A model generated the notes under the pieces. The model saw only the letters and a program-made list of their open reading frames with translations, had not been told where the DNA came from and ran no database searches. A program made the position numbers and the translations under genes. Source: Nonomuraea rubra (lineage in GTDB: Bacteria; Actinomycetota; Actinomycetes; Streptosporangiales; Streptosporangiaceae). Taken from it: DNA of 64,000 nucleotides. Below are positions 52,008 through 60,645 of the stretch, one piece after another. The stretch is taken from positions 8,291,001-8,355,000 of the forward strand of contig NZ_JACHMI010000001.1 of NCBI RefSeq assembly GCF_014207985.1. Direction: 5' to 3'. Position 1 is the stretch's first letter. Each line of letters opens with the position of its first letter.

Positions 52008-53497
52008 TGGGTGGCACCTCCGAGCACGAGCTCGGCCGTCCGCTCCAGACCCATGGCCCTCGGGCCCTTGATCAGCACCGCGTCACCCGGCCGCAGCCAC
52101 GCGGCCAGCTCCCTCGCGGCCGCCTCGGCGTCGGGCACGTGCACGATCCGCGTCGGCTGCCCGTAACCGGGCTGCCCATGGCCGGGCTGCCCGGGGTAGG
52201 CGGGCGCTCCCGGAGGTGCGCCGTCCGGCCCCTGCCACCCGGCGGGGGGCTGTGCGGCGCTCGCCTGGGCGGCCGCGTGGGCGCCCGCCAGGACCGGCTC
52301 GGCGTCGGGTCCGGCGACGACGAGCCCCGCCAGCCCCGCGCCGCCGGCCAGCCGGCCGAGCTCGGCGTTGAGCGCGGGCCCCTCCTCGCCCAGCTCCCGC
52401 AGCGCCGCGATGACCGCGAAGCGCCGCCGCCCCCTGCCCAGCACCTCGAACGCCGAGAAGGCCGCCTTCATGGAGTCGGGGTTGGCGTTGTACGCGTCGT
52501 TGACCACGGTGACCCCGTCGGCCCGCTCCGTGACCTCCATCCGCCACCGGCTGCGCGGCGTGGCCTCCGACAGCTCCTCGGCGATCGTGGCCACCGGCAG
52601 GCCCAGCTCGTACCCGGCCGCCGCCGCGGCCAGCGCGTTCTCGACGGCGTGCTCCCCGTACAGCTGCAGCGACACGTGCGCGGCCCCGGACGGGGTGCGC
52701 AGCGTGAACGAGGCGCGCCCGCGCGCGTCCACCACGACCCCCTCGGCCCTGATCGACGCCGACTCGCCGCGCCCGTAGAAGGTGATCCGCGCCTCGGTGC
52801 GCGTGGCCATGCCGCGCACCAGCGGGTCGTCGGCGTTGAGCACGGCCACGCCCGAGCGCGGCAGCGACTCCACCAGCTCCCCCTTGGCCTTGGCGATGGC
52901 CTCCTTGCCGCCGAACACGCCGAGGTGCGCGGTGCCGACGTTGAGCACCACGCCGATCTGCGGCGGGGCGATGCGGGTCAGCTCCTTGATGTGGCCGATG
53001 TTGCGCGCGGCCAGCTCCAGCACCATGAACCGGGTGTCGAGGTCGGCGCGCAGCACGGTCAGCGGGTGGCCGAGCTCGTTGTTGAAGCTGCCCTGGGGCG
53101 CGATGGTGGCGCCGATCCTGGCGGTGAGCCTGGCCAGCAGGTCCTTGGTGCTGGTCTTGCCGGCCGAGCCGGTGACGCCGATGACGGTGACGTTCGACAG
53201 CGTACGGACCTGGGCGGCGGCCAGCTCGGCCAGCGCGGCGGCGGTGTCGGGAACGATCACCGCGGGCGCCTCGACCGGCCTGGCGGCCAGCACGGCGACG
53301 GCTCCGGCCCGGATGGCGTGCGCGGCGTAGTCGTGACCGTCGACCCGCGCGCCCTTGATGGCGACGAACAGGGATCCCGGTTCAACGGCCCGCGAGTCGA
53401 TCACGACGGGCCCGCGCACCACCGCGCGGGGATCGGCCATGCCCGACAGGGCGCCCGAGGTTATCTCGGCGATCCTGGCCAGCGGCAACGGGATCAT
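52004..53497 (-). CDS. murF: UDP-MurNAc-tripeptide D-Ala-D-Ala ligase MurF, with Gly/Pro insertion
   Basis: Adds D-Ala-D-Ala to complete the pentapeptide, 497 residues. The ATP loop is [15 protein letters not shown], followed by [43 protein letters not shown] and [16 protein letters not shown]. Near the C-terminus an insertion rich in Gly, Pro, Gln and Ala (DNA 52153-52275) interrupts the family alignment between [10 protein letters not shown] and [11 protein letters not shown]. It may be a surface loop. ATG 53497 abuts the murE stop. Confidence 0.97.
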   Translation of the reverse strand: MIPLPLARIAEITSGALSGMADPRAVVRGPVVIDSRAVEPGSLFVAIKGARVDGHDYAAHAIRAGAVAVLAARPVEAPAVIVPDTAAALAELAAAQVRTLSNVTVIGVTGSAGKTSTKDLLARLTARIGATIAPQGSFNNELGHPLTVLRADLDTRFMVLELAARNIGHIKELTRIAPPQIGVVLNVGTAHLGVFGGKEAIAKAKGELVESLPRSGVAVLNADDPLVRGMATRTEARITFYGRGESASIRAEGVVVDARGRASFTLRTPSGAAHVSLQLYGEHAVENALAAAAAGYELGLPVATIAEELSEATPRSRWRMEVTERADGVTVVNDAYNANPDSMKAAFSAFEVLGRGRRRFAVIAALRELGEEGPALNAELGRLAGGAGLAGLVVAGPDAEPVLAGAHAAAQASAAQPPAGWQGPDGAPPGAPAYPGQPGHGQPGYGQPTRIVHVPDAEAAARELAAWLRPGDAVLIKGPRAMGLERTAELVLGGATQ

Positions 53498-55044
53498 TAG
53501 TGCTTCCTGCTTTCCTTGCGTGCGTCGATCGCTCCGGCGACCACTTCGCGGTCGTCGAAGGGGATCACCTCGCCTGAAACGTACTGGCCCTGCTCGTGAC
53601 CCTTGCCCGCCACGACGATCACGTCGCCGCGCCCGGCCCGGGCGATCGCCAGGCCGATGGCGGCCGCGCGGTCGGGCTCAATGATCACATGAGCGCGGTC
53701 GTGCTGCGGAACGCGGAGCGCTCCCTCCATCATCGTCGCGAGGATGGCCAGCGGATCCTCCGAGCGCGGATTGTCGCTCGTGAAAATGGCCACATCCGCC
53801 AGCTCGGCGGAGATTTCCCCCATGATGGGGCGTTTACCCTTGTCGCGGTCGCCGCCGCAGCCGAGCACGATCGTCAGCGTGCCCTCCGTGACCGTACGCA
53901 GCGAGCGCAGCACCGACTCGACGGCCCCCGGCTTGTGCGAGTAGTCCACGACGGCCTGGAAGTCGTCCTCGGCGCCCGTGACGCGCTGCATGCGCCCGGG
54001 CACCCCGCCCAGCGTGCCGACGCCGTGCACGGCCGTGTGCAGCGGCACCCCGGCCTCGACGAGCGTGACGACGGCGCCGAGCGCGTTGGCCACGTTGAAC
54101 GGGCCGGGCAGCGCGACGCTCGCGTCGGCCTCGACGCCGCCGGGCCCGACCACCCGGAAGACGCTGCCGTCGGAGCCGAGCCTGGCGTCCACCGCCCGCC
54201 ATTCGGCCTCCGGGTCGCCCAGCGCCGAGAACGTGGTCATCGGCACCTTCGCCAGGTCGAGCAGCTCGCGCCCGTAGCGGTCGTCGAGGTTGGTCACCCC
54301 GACGCGGCTCAGCTCCGGCTGGAACAGCTTCACCTTGGTCGCGAAGTAGTCCTCGAAGTCCTTGTGGAAGTCGAGGTGGTCCTGCGACAGGTTCGTGAAC
54401 AGGGCGACGTCGTAGTAGATGCCGTCGACCCTGCCGAGGGCGAGCGCGTGGCTGGAGACCTCCATGGCGGCCGCGGTGACGCCCTCCTCGCGCATCAGCG
54501 CGAACAGGCCGTGCAGGTCGCTGGCCTCCGGCGTGGTCAGCGTGGGCTGGAAGCGCAGGTCGCCCGCGTGGATCTCGACGCCGCCCACCAGCCCCGCCCG
54601 ATGGCCGGCGGCCCGCAGGCCCGCCTCCAGCATGAACGTGGTGGTGGACTTGCCGCTGGTGCCCGTGACGCCGAGCACCTGGACGTCGTGGGCCGGCTGC
54701 CCGTACACCCAGGAGGAGATCTGCCCGAGCAGGGCGCGCGGGTCGGGCACGATGAGCACCGGCAGGCCGGTGGCCACGGCCGCGTCGCGGCCCGCCCGGT
54801 CGGTGAGCACGGCCACGGCGCCGGACGCCATCGCGTCGGCGGCGAACGTGGCGCCGTGGACCCGGTTGCCGGGCAGCGCTACGTAGAGGTCGCCGCGTCT
54901 GACGCTGCGGCTGTCGATGGTGACGCCGGTCAGCGCGGCATGAGGCGACCGCGCAGTGCCCGAATCGGCGTCGAGCATGGTCGCGAGCCCGGTCAGCGGG
55001 CGAGGCGGGCTGGTCGTGGGACGCATAGACGACGGGGGACGCAC
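53497..55044 (-). CDS. murE: UDP-MurNAc-L-Ala-D-Glu:meso-diaminopimelate ligase MurE
   Basis: Adds the third stem residue, 515 residues. The ATP loop is VTGTSGKSTTTFML; MEVSSHALALGRVDG and FTNLSQDHLDFHKDFEDYFATKVKLF are conserved. FTSDNPRSEDP is the DNPR signature of enzymes that accept meso-diaminopimelate, so the wall is of the meso-DAP type. GTG 55044 is chosen with AGGGAAGG upstream; ATG 55026 has no ribosome site. ftsI ends 22 bases upstream. Confidence 0.97.
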   Translation of the reverse strand: MRPPSSMRPTTSPPRPLTGLATMLDADSGTARSPHAALTGVTIDSRSVRRGDLYVALPGNRVHGATFAADAMASGAVAVLTDRAGRDAAVATGLPVLIVPDPRALLGQISSWVYGQPAHDVQVLGVTGTSGKSTTTFMLEAGLRAAGHRAGLVGGVEIHAGDLRFQPTLTTPEASDLHGLFALMREEGVTAAAMEVSSHALALGRVDGIYYDVALFTNLSQDHLDFHKDFEDYFATKVKLFQPELSRVGVTNLDDRYGRELLDLAKVPMTTFSALGDPEAEWRAVDARLGSDGSVFRVVGPGGVEADASVALPGPFNVANALGAVVTLVEAGVPLHTAVHGVGTLGGVPGRMQRVTGAEDDFQAVVDYSHKPGAVESVLRSLRTVTEGTLTIVLGCGGDRDKGKRPIMGEISAELADVAIFTSDNPRSEDPLAILATMMEGALRVPQHDRAHVIIEPDRAAAIGLAIARAGRGDVIVVAGKGHEQGQYVSGEVIPFDDREVVAGAIDARKESRKH

Positions 55045-55066
55045 GGCGAGAGCGTACCTTCCCTGG

Positions 55067-57823
55067 TCACTGTCCGGCGCGCGTACGCACCGTCGGCGCG
55101 GCGGAGCCTGTGGGAGGAATCTTCTTGCTCTTGATGGCGAACGTCATCACATCCTTGAACACGGGGGCCGCCAACTGCCCGCCGAAGTGGCCCTTCTTCG
55201 GGTTCTGCAGCACCGACAGCACCACCAGCCGGGGCTTGTCGGCCGGCGCGAACCCGACGAACGAGGCGGTGTAACCGTCGTAGCGGCCGAGCTCGGCGTC
55301 GTACCGGTTGGCCGTGCCCGTCTTGCCCGCCACCCGGTAGCCGTCGATGGCCGCGAGCTGGCCCGTGCCCTCCTCGCCCACCGCGCTCTCCAGCATGGTC
55401 GTGATCTCCTTGGCCGTCGTCTCGCTCACCACCCTGGTCTGCTTACCAGCAGGAGCCGGGACGAACCTGCCCGTGGCGTCCGTCGTGCCCGCCACGATCT
55501 GCGGCTCGATCTTCACGCCGCCGTTGGCGATCGTCTGGTAGACGCTCGCCATCTGCAGGGCCGTCACCGAGACGCCCTGCCCGTAGGCGACCGTGCAGCT
55601 CTGGCTGCCCGACCACTTGCGGTAGTCGGGCAGCAGACCCGCCTCCGCGCCGGGCACGCCGCCACCAGGCGTGGAGCCGAACCCGAACGCCTTCAGCATC
55701 TCGTACAGCTTCTGGCTGCCGACCTTGCGCGCCGCCATGACCGTGGCCACGTTACTGGACTGCGCCATCGCCTGGCGGAACGTCAGCGCCTCCACCTTGT
55801 GCGCGTGGGCGTCACGCAGCACCTGGTCGGCGCACCTGATCCGGTCGGGCACCTGGTAGACCGTGTCGGGGGTCACCACCTTGGCCTCCAGCGCCGCGGC
55901 GGCGGTGATCACCTTGTTGGTGCTGCCCGGCTCGAACACGTCGGCGGCGGCCTTGTTGACGTACCTGGACTCGGGGGCCTTGCGCCAGTTGTTCAGGTCG
56001 AGCTCGGGAGCGTTGGCCATGGCCACGATCTGCGCCGTCTGCACGTCCATGACGATCACGGTGCCGCTGTCGGACCCGGACCTCTGCACCTGCTCGGCGA
56101 TCGACTTCTGGGCGGCCCACTGGATGTCGCGGTCGATGGTCAGCCGCATGTCCTGGCCGTCCACGGGCGCGGTGCGCTGGCTGCTGGTCATCGGGATGCG
56201 CAGGCCGTCGCGGCCCGTCTCGACGCGCTGCTCGCCGTCGCGCCCGGCCAGCAGCGAGTTCTTGGCCTGCTCCATGCCGCCGAGCCCGTCGCCCTCGTCG
56301 CCGACGAACCCGATCAGGCTCCCCGCCAGATCGCCGGACGGGTAGAGCCGCTTGTACGTCTTCTTCGCCGACAGCGCGGGCACGCGCGCCTGCAGCAGGC
56401 GCGTGGCCACGACGGGATCGACGTCCCTGGCCAGGAGCTGGTAGTGGGTGCCCGGCTTGGCCAGCTTGGCGGCGATCTCCTGCTCGTCCTTGCCGAGCTG
56501 CTGGGCCAGGATCTTGGCGACGTTGGCGCGCACGCCGACCGGCACCTTGGTGGGGTCGATCGACACCTCGCGGGCCTCGACCGTGACGGCCAGGTCGTGG
56601 CCGTTGACGTCGGTGATCGAGCCGCGCTTGGCCGGGATCGTCTCGACGTGCTGGCGCTGGTCGGCGGCGGCCTCCTCGTACACCTTGGAGTCGAGGCCCT
56701 GCATCTGGATCAGGCGCCCGGCGAAGATCGACAGGATGAACGTCATGCCGATCAGGCCGAAGTTGATCCGCCGGCGCGGGCTGCCCAGCCGCAGCACCAG
56801 CGGCGGGCGCGGCGGCCTGGGCGGCGGCCTGCGCGGGCCCCTGGGCGGCGGCACGTCGCCACCCAGCGGGCCGCGCCTGGCGGCCCGCTCGCGTGCCTCC
56901 GGGCGGGAGCTTCCCGGCTGGGGGCGGCGGTGCGGCCCGTCCTCCTGCCTGCTCCTGCGCCTGGCGTCCTCACCTCCGCCCCGCCCGGACTCCGTCCCGC
57001 CCCGTCCGGCCTCGGGTCTGGCACGCCCGCTCTCGGGCCTGGCGCGGCCGGTCTCGGCCCGCCCCGCCTCCGCTCTGGCGCGGCCGGTCTCGGGCCTGGC
57101 GCGACCGCTCTCCGCCCCGGTGCGGCCGCTCTCCGCCCTGGGACGCCCTGCCTCCGACCCGGTGCGCCCGTCCCCGCGCCGCGCGCCGGTCCCGCGGGCC
57201 GCGGCGCCTCCGGATCCGGCGCCCCGGGATGCCGAGGGGCGGTCGTCGGGCCGCTCGCCCGCACGACCGCGGTCACGCTCGTCCCGCCCCTGCACGCGGC
57301 CCCTCAGCCGCTCGTCCTCTCCGGCGCCCCGGGAGCCACGGCCCCTGGGGCTGTCGGTGTCCTCGCGTCCCTGGGCGCCGCGGCCGCGCGGGGAGTCGCC
57401 CTCGTCGCGGGGCCGCCTGCGGGTGTCGTCCGCCGGCTCCTGCCGGGAGCGGCCGCGCGCGTTGTCGCCGGAGTCACGCCCCGGCCGGTCACGGCCGTCG
57501 TCGCGGCCGAACGTGTCACGTCCGAACGGCAGGTCGAGGGGGTCGCGCGGGCGTCGCGGCGGGTTCTCGGGCGACGCCGGACGCCCCGCCCCGTCGGAAC
57601 GCCCCCCGTCAGAACGGCCCCCGTCCGAGCGGGAACCGTCCGAGCGGGAACCGTCAGAACGGCCCCCGTCAGACCGCGAACCGTCCGAACGGGAGCCGCC
57701 GCCCTGGCGCCCCGCCCGCCCCGGACCTCCCGGCGTACGACGAGCGGCGCCGGGCCCTCCCTGAGAGCCGGCGCCGCCAGCGCCGCGGCCGGGTCCCTGC
57801 CCCCTGCCGCCCGAATCCCTCAC
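55067..57823 (-). CDS. ftsI: Septal transpeptidase FtsI (PBP3) with a very long disordered N-terminal extension
   Basis: Class B penicillin-binding protein that cross-links septal peptidoglycan, 918 residues where the family usually has about 550-650. Residues 1-350 are cytoplasmic and disordered: an RSDG repeat (45-78), an Arg/Asp/Gly-rich middle, an ESGRARP-type heptad repeat (222-283) and a Pro/Arg block before the helix at about 353-372. The periplasmic part has the pedestal (IPAKRGSITDVNGHDLAVT) and the catalytic motifs: SxxK in EPGSTNKVI, SSN in MAQSSNVATV and KTG in VAGKTGTANRY. The GTG start overlaps the ftsL stop as GTGA. Confidence 0.96.
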   Translation of the reverse strand: MRDSGGRGQGPGRGAGGAGSQGGPGAARRTPGGPGRAGRQGGGSRSDGSRSDGGRSDGSRSDGSRSDGGRSDGGRSDGAGRPASPENPPRRPRDPLDLPFGRDTFGRDDGRDRPGRDSGDNARGRSRQEPADDTRRRPRDEGDSPRGRGAQGREDTDSPRGRGSRGAGEDERLRGRVQGRDERDRGRAGERPDDRPSASRGAGSGGAAARGTGARRGDGRTGSEAGRPRAESGRTGAESGRARPETGRARAEAGRAETGRARPESGRARPEAGRGGTESGRGGGEDARRRSRQEDGPHRRPQPGSSRPEARERAARRGPLGGDVPPPRGPRRPPPRPPRPPLVLRLGSPRRRINFGLIGMTFILSIFAGRLIQMQGLDSKVYEEAAADQRQHVETIPAKRGSITDVNGHDLAVTVEAREVSIDPTKVPVGVRANVAKILAQQLGKDEQEIAAKLAKPGTHYQLLARDVDPVVATRLLQARVPALSAKKTYKRLYPSGDLAGSLIGFVGDEGDGLGGMEQAKNSLLAGRDGEQRVETGRDGLRIPMTSSQRTAPVDGQDMRLTIDRDIQWAAQKSIAEQVQRSGSDSGTVIVMDVQTAQIVAMANAPELDLNNWRKAPESRYVNKAAADVFEPGSTNKVITAAAALEAKVVTPDTVYQVPDRIRCADQVLRDAHAHKVEALTFRQAMAQSSNVATVMAARKVGSQKLYEMLKAFGFGSTPGGGVPGAEAGLLPDYRKWSGSQSCTVAYGQGVSVTALQMASVYQTIANGGVKIEPQIVAGTTDATGRFVPAPAGKQTRVVSETTAKEITTMLESAVGEEGTGQLAAIDGYRVAGKTGTANRYDAELGRYDGYTASFVGFAPADKPRLVVLSVLQNPKKGHFGGQLAAPVFKDVMTFAIKSKKIPPTGSAAPTVRTRAGQ
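56974..57160. repeat. Heptad-coding repeat in ftsI (ESGRARP type)
   Basis: Degenerate 21-base units encode successive ESGRTGA, ESGRARP, ETGRARA and ESGRARP-like heptads (residues 222-283 of FtsI). The units have diverged more than the RSDG block, indicating an older expansion. Confidence 0.75.
57590..57694. repeat. RSDG-coding tandem repeat in ftsI
   Basis: About seven tandem units encode SRSDG or GRSDG in FtsI residues 45-78. The DNA units are 12-15 bases, nearly identical, and preserve the reading frame, so copy number may vary between strains. Confidence 0.8.
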
Positions 57824-58626
57824 CGCTCCGTGTCCACCCGGCTCGCCTGGTCACCCGCGCTGCTCCAGCTGTTGACCTCGCCCCAGTCGCGGTCGTAGCC
57901 CTGCTTCTCGGCCAGGTCGGCGATGACGTCGGGCTGGGTCTTGCGCTGGTACTCCTGGTCGATCTGCTCGTTCTGCAGCCGCGCCTCGGCGATCTCCTTG
58001 CGCAGGGTGGCGTCGGTGATGGCGTCCTGGGCGAGCATGGTGTTGAGCAGCAGCAGGCTCACCAGGCCGCCACAGAGCAGCCCGACGACGAGCAGCACGA
58101 ACGGCGCCCGCTGCCGCCGCGCGGGACCACGCCGCGCCGCGGGACGGCTCGCCGCCGTCTCGGCACGCGAGCGCCCGCCGGCCGGCCGCTTCCCGGCGGC
58201 CTGGGCACGCACCCGCTCGACGACCGGCGTCCTGCGGCTCGCACCCCGCACCCGCTCGGCGGCCGGCACCTCACGACCGGCGGCGTCACGCACCCGCTCA
58301 CCCGCGTCACGCCCGCCCGTCTCACGGCCGGCGGCACCGCGCACCCGCCCGGCGGCCTCACGGCCACCGGCGGAGCCGCGCGAGCGGCCGGCGGCGGGCG
58401 CCGTGCCATCCGCCTCGGCCCGAGCGCGCTCGTCGGCCGGCCGCCTCCCGGCGGCCTCGGCGCGGGTTCGTTCGGCGGCCGAGCGCTTGGCCTCGGGCTC
58501 GTGCCGCGTGTCGGGACGGGGACGCGGCTTGGGCTGGTGCCCCGTCGCCGAGCGGCGCGTGCCCGTCTTGGGCACGGCGCGGCGGCCGGGCGCACCCTTG
58601 CCGGTCTCCTGCTCAGTCGTCAACAC
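57820..58626 (-). CDS. ftsL: Cell division protein FtsL with an extended cytoplasmic region
   Basis: Small bitopic divisome protein, here 268 residues where about 100-200 is usual. Residues 1-174 are cytoplasmic, Arg/Ala/Gly/Glu-rich and repetitive ([32 protein letters not shown]). The helix at about 175-196 is followed by a short coiled coil ([24 protein letters not shown]) and a tail with [20 protein letters not shown]. The GTG 58626 start overlaps rsmH by 14 bases and the stop overlaps ftsI. Identity rests on position and topology, as FtsL sequences are poorly conserved. Confidence 0.9.
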   Translation of the reverse strand: MLTTEQETGKGAPGRRAVPKTGTRRSATGHQPKPRPRPDTRHEPEAKRSAAERTRAEAAGRRPADERARAEADGTAPAAGRSRGSAGGREAAGRVRGAAGRETGGRDAGERVRDAAGREVPAAERVRGASRRTPVVERVRAQAAGKRPAGGRSRAETAASRPAARRGPARRQRAPFVLLVVGLLCGGLVSLLLLNTMLAQDAITDATLRKEIAEARLQNEQIDQEYQRKTQPDVIADLAEKQGYDRDWGEVNSWSSAGDQASRVDTER

Positions 58627-59578
58627 GGATCCTCTCTGCCGCCCGTAGCCGGGCCGAGGCCGCCCGCGGGTTGCGGGCGAGCTCTTCGTCGCTTGGGAGC
58701 TCCGCTCCCCTCGTCAGCAGGCGGAACCTCGGCTGGTGAGCCGGTAGCGGGACGGGCAGCCCTGGGGGGCTGGTGTCCCTGGTTCGCGCCGTGAGGGCCT
58801 GCTTGGTGAGCCGGTCCTCGAGTGAGTGGTAGGAGAGCACGACGACTCTCCCGCCGAGCACCAGCGCGTCGAGTGCCGCCGGGAGCGCCGCCTCCAGGGC
58901 GGACAGCTCGGCGTTCACCTCGATGCGCAGCGCCTGGAAAGTTCGCTTGGCCGGGTTGCCCCCGGTGCGCCGGGTCGCGGCGGGGATCGCCTCGCGGACG
59001 ATGTCCGCCAGCCGCTTCGTAGACGTTATTGCCTCTTTGGCCCGTTCCTTGATGATCAGCCCCGCGACACGCGGGGCGAATCTCTCCTCGCCGTAGTCGC
59101 GCAGGATGCGCGTCAGCTCGGCGGCGCCGTAGGTGTTGACCACCTGCTCGGCCGTCAGCTCCTGCGAGGTGTCCATGCGCATGTCGAGCGGCGCGTCGTA
59201 GGAGTACGCGAACCCGCGCTCCGCCTCGTCGAGCTGCGGCGAGGAGACGCCCAGGTCGAACAGCGCCCCGTTGATCGCGGTGCGGCCCGTGCGGGCGAGC
59301 ACGTCCGCCAGCTCGGCGGAGGAGGCGTGGACGAGGGTGATCCGGTCCGCGTACGCGCTGAGCCTGCGCGTGGAGAAGTCGATGGCGAAGGGGTCGCGGT
59401 CGATCCCGATCAGGTGCAGGCCCGGGTGGGCGGCGAGCAGGGCCTCCGAGTGGCCACCGAGGCCGAGGTTGGCATCGACGACGACCGGGTCAGGCACCGA
59501 GAGCGCGGGGCCCAGCAGCTCCAGTACGCGCTCGAGCAGCACCGGAACGTGACCGCCCGTGCCGACGTCGTCGCTCAT
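58613..59578 (-). CDS. rsmH: 16S rRNA (cytosine1402-N4)-methyltransferase RsmH (MraW)
   Basis: SAM-dependent methyltransferase of 321 residues acting on 16S rRNA C1402. [14 protein letters not shown] begins the protein; the SAM-binding motifs are [60 protein letters not shown] and [20 protein letters not shown] are family blocks. ATG 59578 has a G-rich ribosome site; an ORF extending upstream to 59800 would cover the RNA element in the leader. It is second in the dcw cluster after mraZ. Confidence 0.97.
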   Translation of the reverse strand: MSDDVGTGGHVPVLLERVLELLGPALSVPDPVVVDANLGLGGHSEALLAAHPGLHLIGIDRDPFAIDFSTRRLSAYADRITLVHASSAELADVLARTGRTAINGALFDLGVSSPQLDEAERGFAYSYDAPLDMRMDTSQELTAEQVVNTYGAAELTRILRDYGEERFAPRVAGLIIKERAKEAITSTKRLADIVREAIPAATRRTGGNPAKRTFQALRIEVNAELSALEAALPAALDALVLGGRVVVLSYHSLEDRLTKQALTARTRDTSPPGLPVPLPAHQPRFRLLTRGAELPSDEELARNPRAASARLRAAERIRVDD

Positions 59579-59702
59579 CTCCAACCCCCCTCTCGCGTCC
59601 TTGCTCGCGGTTGACGCGTTCATCGATCGTTCGCCGGTCCTTCCTGGGTCCCCACCCGGAGCCGCCCGGCCAGGTCCCCATCCGCACCCTCTTCGTGGAC
59701 GC

Positions 59703-59740
59703 CCGCCATCTGACACCGGGGAAGGTGCATCAGCTGGCGG
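59703..59740 (-). ncRNA. mraW RNA motif (structured leader of rsmH)
   Basis: On the minus strand CCGCCA pairs with TGGCGG, TGA with TCA, and CACC with GGTG, closing a terminal loop that reads CTTCCCC with the last stem C. This stem with small internal loops and a CUUCCCC loop agrees with the mraW RNA motif known upstream of rsmH in actinobacteria. It lies in the 221-base mraZ-rsmH gap, 125 bases before the rsmH start. Function is unknown; the loop resembles the anti-Shine-Dalgarno sequence of 16S rRNA. Confidence 0.7.
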
Positions 59741-59799
59741 ACAGTGGTTGCGGGTGGAGACCTCGCCGAACGACATCACCGACGGATCGACCGTGGTCA

Positions 59800-60231
59800 C
59801 TACAAGATCCCTGGCAGCACCTCCTCCGACAGCTCGGAAAACGCCTGCTCCTGTGCGCTGAGATAGGTGTCCCAGGCCTGTGCGTCCCAGATCTCCAGCC
59901 GGGTGTTGGCCCCGATGACGACGCAGTCACGTTCCAGCCCCGCGTACTGGCGGAGGCTCTGCGGGATCGTGATGCGCCCTTGCTTGTCTGGTTTCTCGTC
60001 GGACGCGCTGGCGAAGAAGACGCGGCTGTAGTCACGCACCGCCTTGGCGGTGACCGGGGCGGTGCTGAGAGCCTCGGTAATGCGCTGGAACTCCTCCACG
60101 GGAAACACGTAGAGGCATCGCTCCTGGCCTTTGGTGATCACAAGACCCTCCGCCAGCTCCTCACGGTACTTAGCCGGCAGGAACAGCCGTCCCTTGTCGT
60201 CCAGACGCGGTTGATGGGTGCCGAGGAACAT
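59800..60231 (-). CDS. mraZ: Transcriptional regulator MraZ
   Basis: Ring-forming DNA-binding protein of 143 residues with two SpoVT/AbrB-like motifs, each with the DxGR core: [16 protein letters not shown] and [18 protein letters not shown]. It represses the dcw operon by binding repeated GTGGNG or TGGG boxes, which are present upstream at 60283-60318. ATG 60231 has GGGAGG 8 nt upstream; the in-frame GTG at 60240 is too close to that site. It is the first gene of the division cluster. Confidence 0.96.
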   Translation of the reverse strand: MFLGTHQPRLDDKGRLFLPAKYREELAEGLVITKGQERCLYVFPVEEFQRITEALSTAPVTAKAVRDYSRVFFASASDEKPDKQGRITIPQSLRQYAGLERDCVVIGANTRLEIWDAQAWDTYLSAQEQAFSELSEEVLPGIL

Positions 60232-60282
60232 CGGCCCCACCTCCCGTGCCTCGTGAAGCGCTCAGCGCTGGTGCACCGGGCT

Positions 60283-60324
60283 CTCCACTGCGCACCACCA
60301 TACTCCACTTCTCCCCACCGTCAA
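60283..60324 (-). promoter_or_regulatory. mraZ promoter with four MraZ boxes at 10-bp spacing
   Basis: On the minus strand GTGGGG (60318-60313), GTGGAG (60308-60303), GTGGTG (60298-60293) and GTGGAG (60288-60283) are spaced exactly 10 bases apart, one helical turn. They overlie a promoter TTGACG (60324-60319) with 16 bases to TATGGT (60302-60297). MraZ binding would block polymerase, giving autoregulation of the whole cluster. Confidence 0.85.
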
Positions 60325-60381
60325 CTGATTCGAACCGTCTTCATCATCGGTTTCCCTTGCGTTACCGCAGGTCAGAGCCAT

Positions 60382-60499
60382 GGGGCGGGGTGGGGGGCGG
60401 TGCACGGGGGGTCAACCCTCATGGGCGTGTCGAGAGTTCGAAAGCCCGTGGAAATAGGGGGCGCGGGGCCGGGGAGGCGCCGGGTGGGGGAAAGTGGGG
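60382..60499 (+). other. Two G-rich blocks with quadruplex potential between mraZ and moxR
   Basis: The plus strand carries G runs of four to six at 60382-60411 (three runs with one-base loops and a fourth after eight bases) and again at 60457-60499. Within the second block GTGGGG occurs twice at 10-base spacing (60484-60489, 60494-60499), like MraZ boxes in the moxR direction. The rest of the 414-base gap contains no ORF I can support. Confidence 0.4.
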
Positions 60500-60613
60500 C
60501 GCTCCGTGGGACCGGCTGTGTCACTGGATTCGCACTGCTATGCCACAAGAACAGGAACTTTGCCGGTGTTCGCTGGAATATCCGCAAATGTCGCTCAAGA
60601 ACCCGCAGCGTCG

Positions 60614-60619
60614 TAGGGT
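60614..60619 (+). promoter_or_regulatory. -10 element TAGGGT for moxR
   Basis: TAGGGT predicts a start near 60626. The leader then holds AAAAGGA (60634-60640) 5 nt before ATG 60646, which supports that start. Confidence 0.5.
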
Positions 60620-60645
60620 CGTACAGACAATGGAAAAGGAATGGC

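Noticed and set aside
57590..57694. Possible CRISPR array in ftsI
   Set aside because: Units of 12-15 bases without unique spacers, in frame and encoding RSDG; a coding repeat.
54956..57898. Plus-strand ORF of 980 codons opposite murE/ftsI
   Set aside because: Shadow of the repetitive ftsI gene; the repeats are open in several frames because they are GC-rich and in multiples of three.
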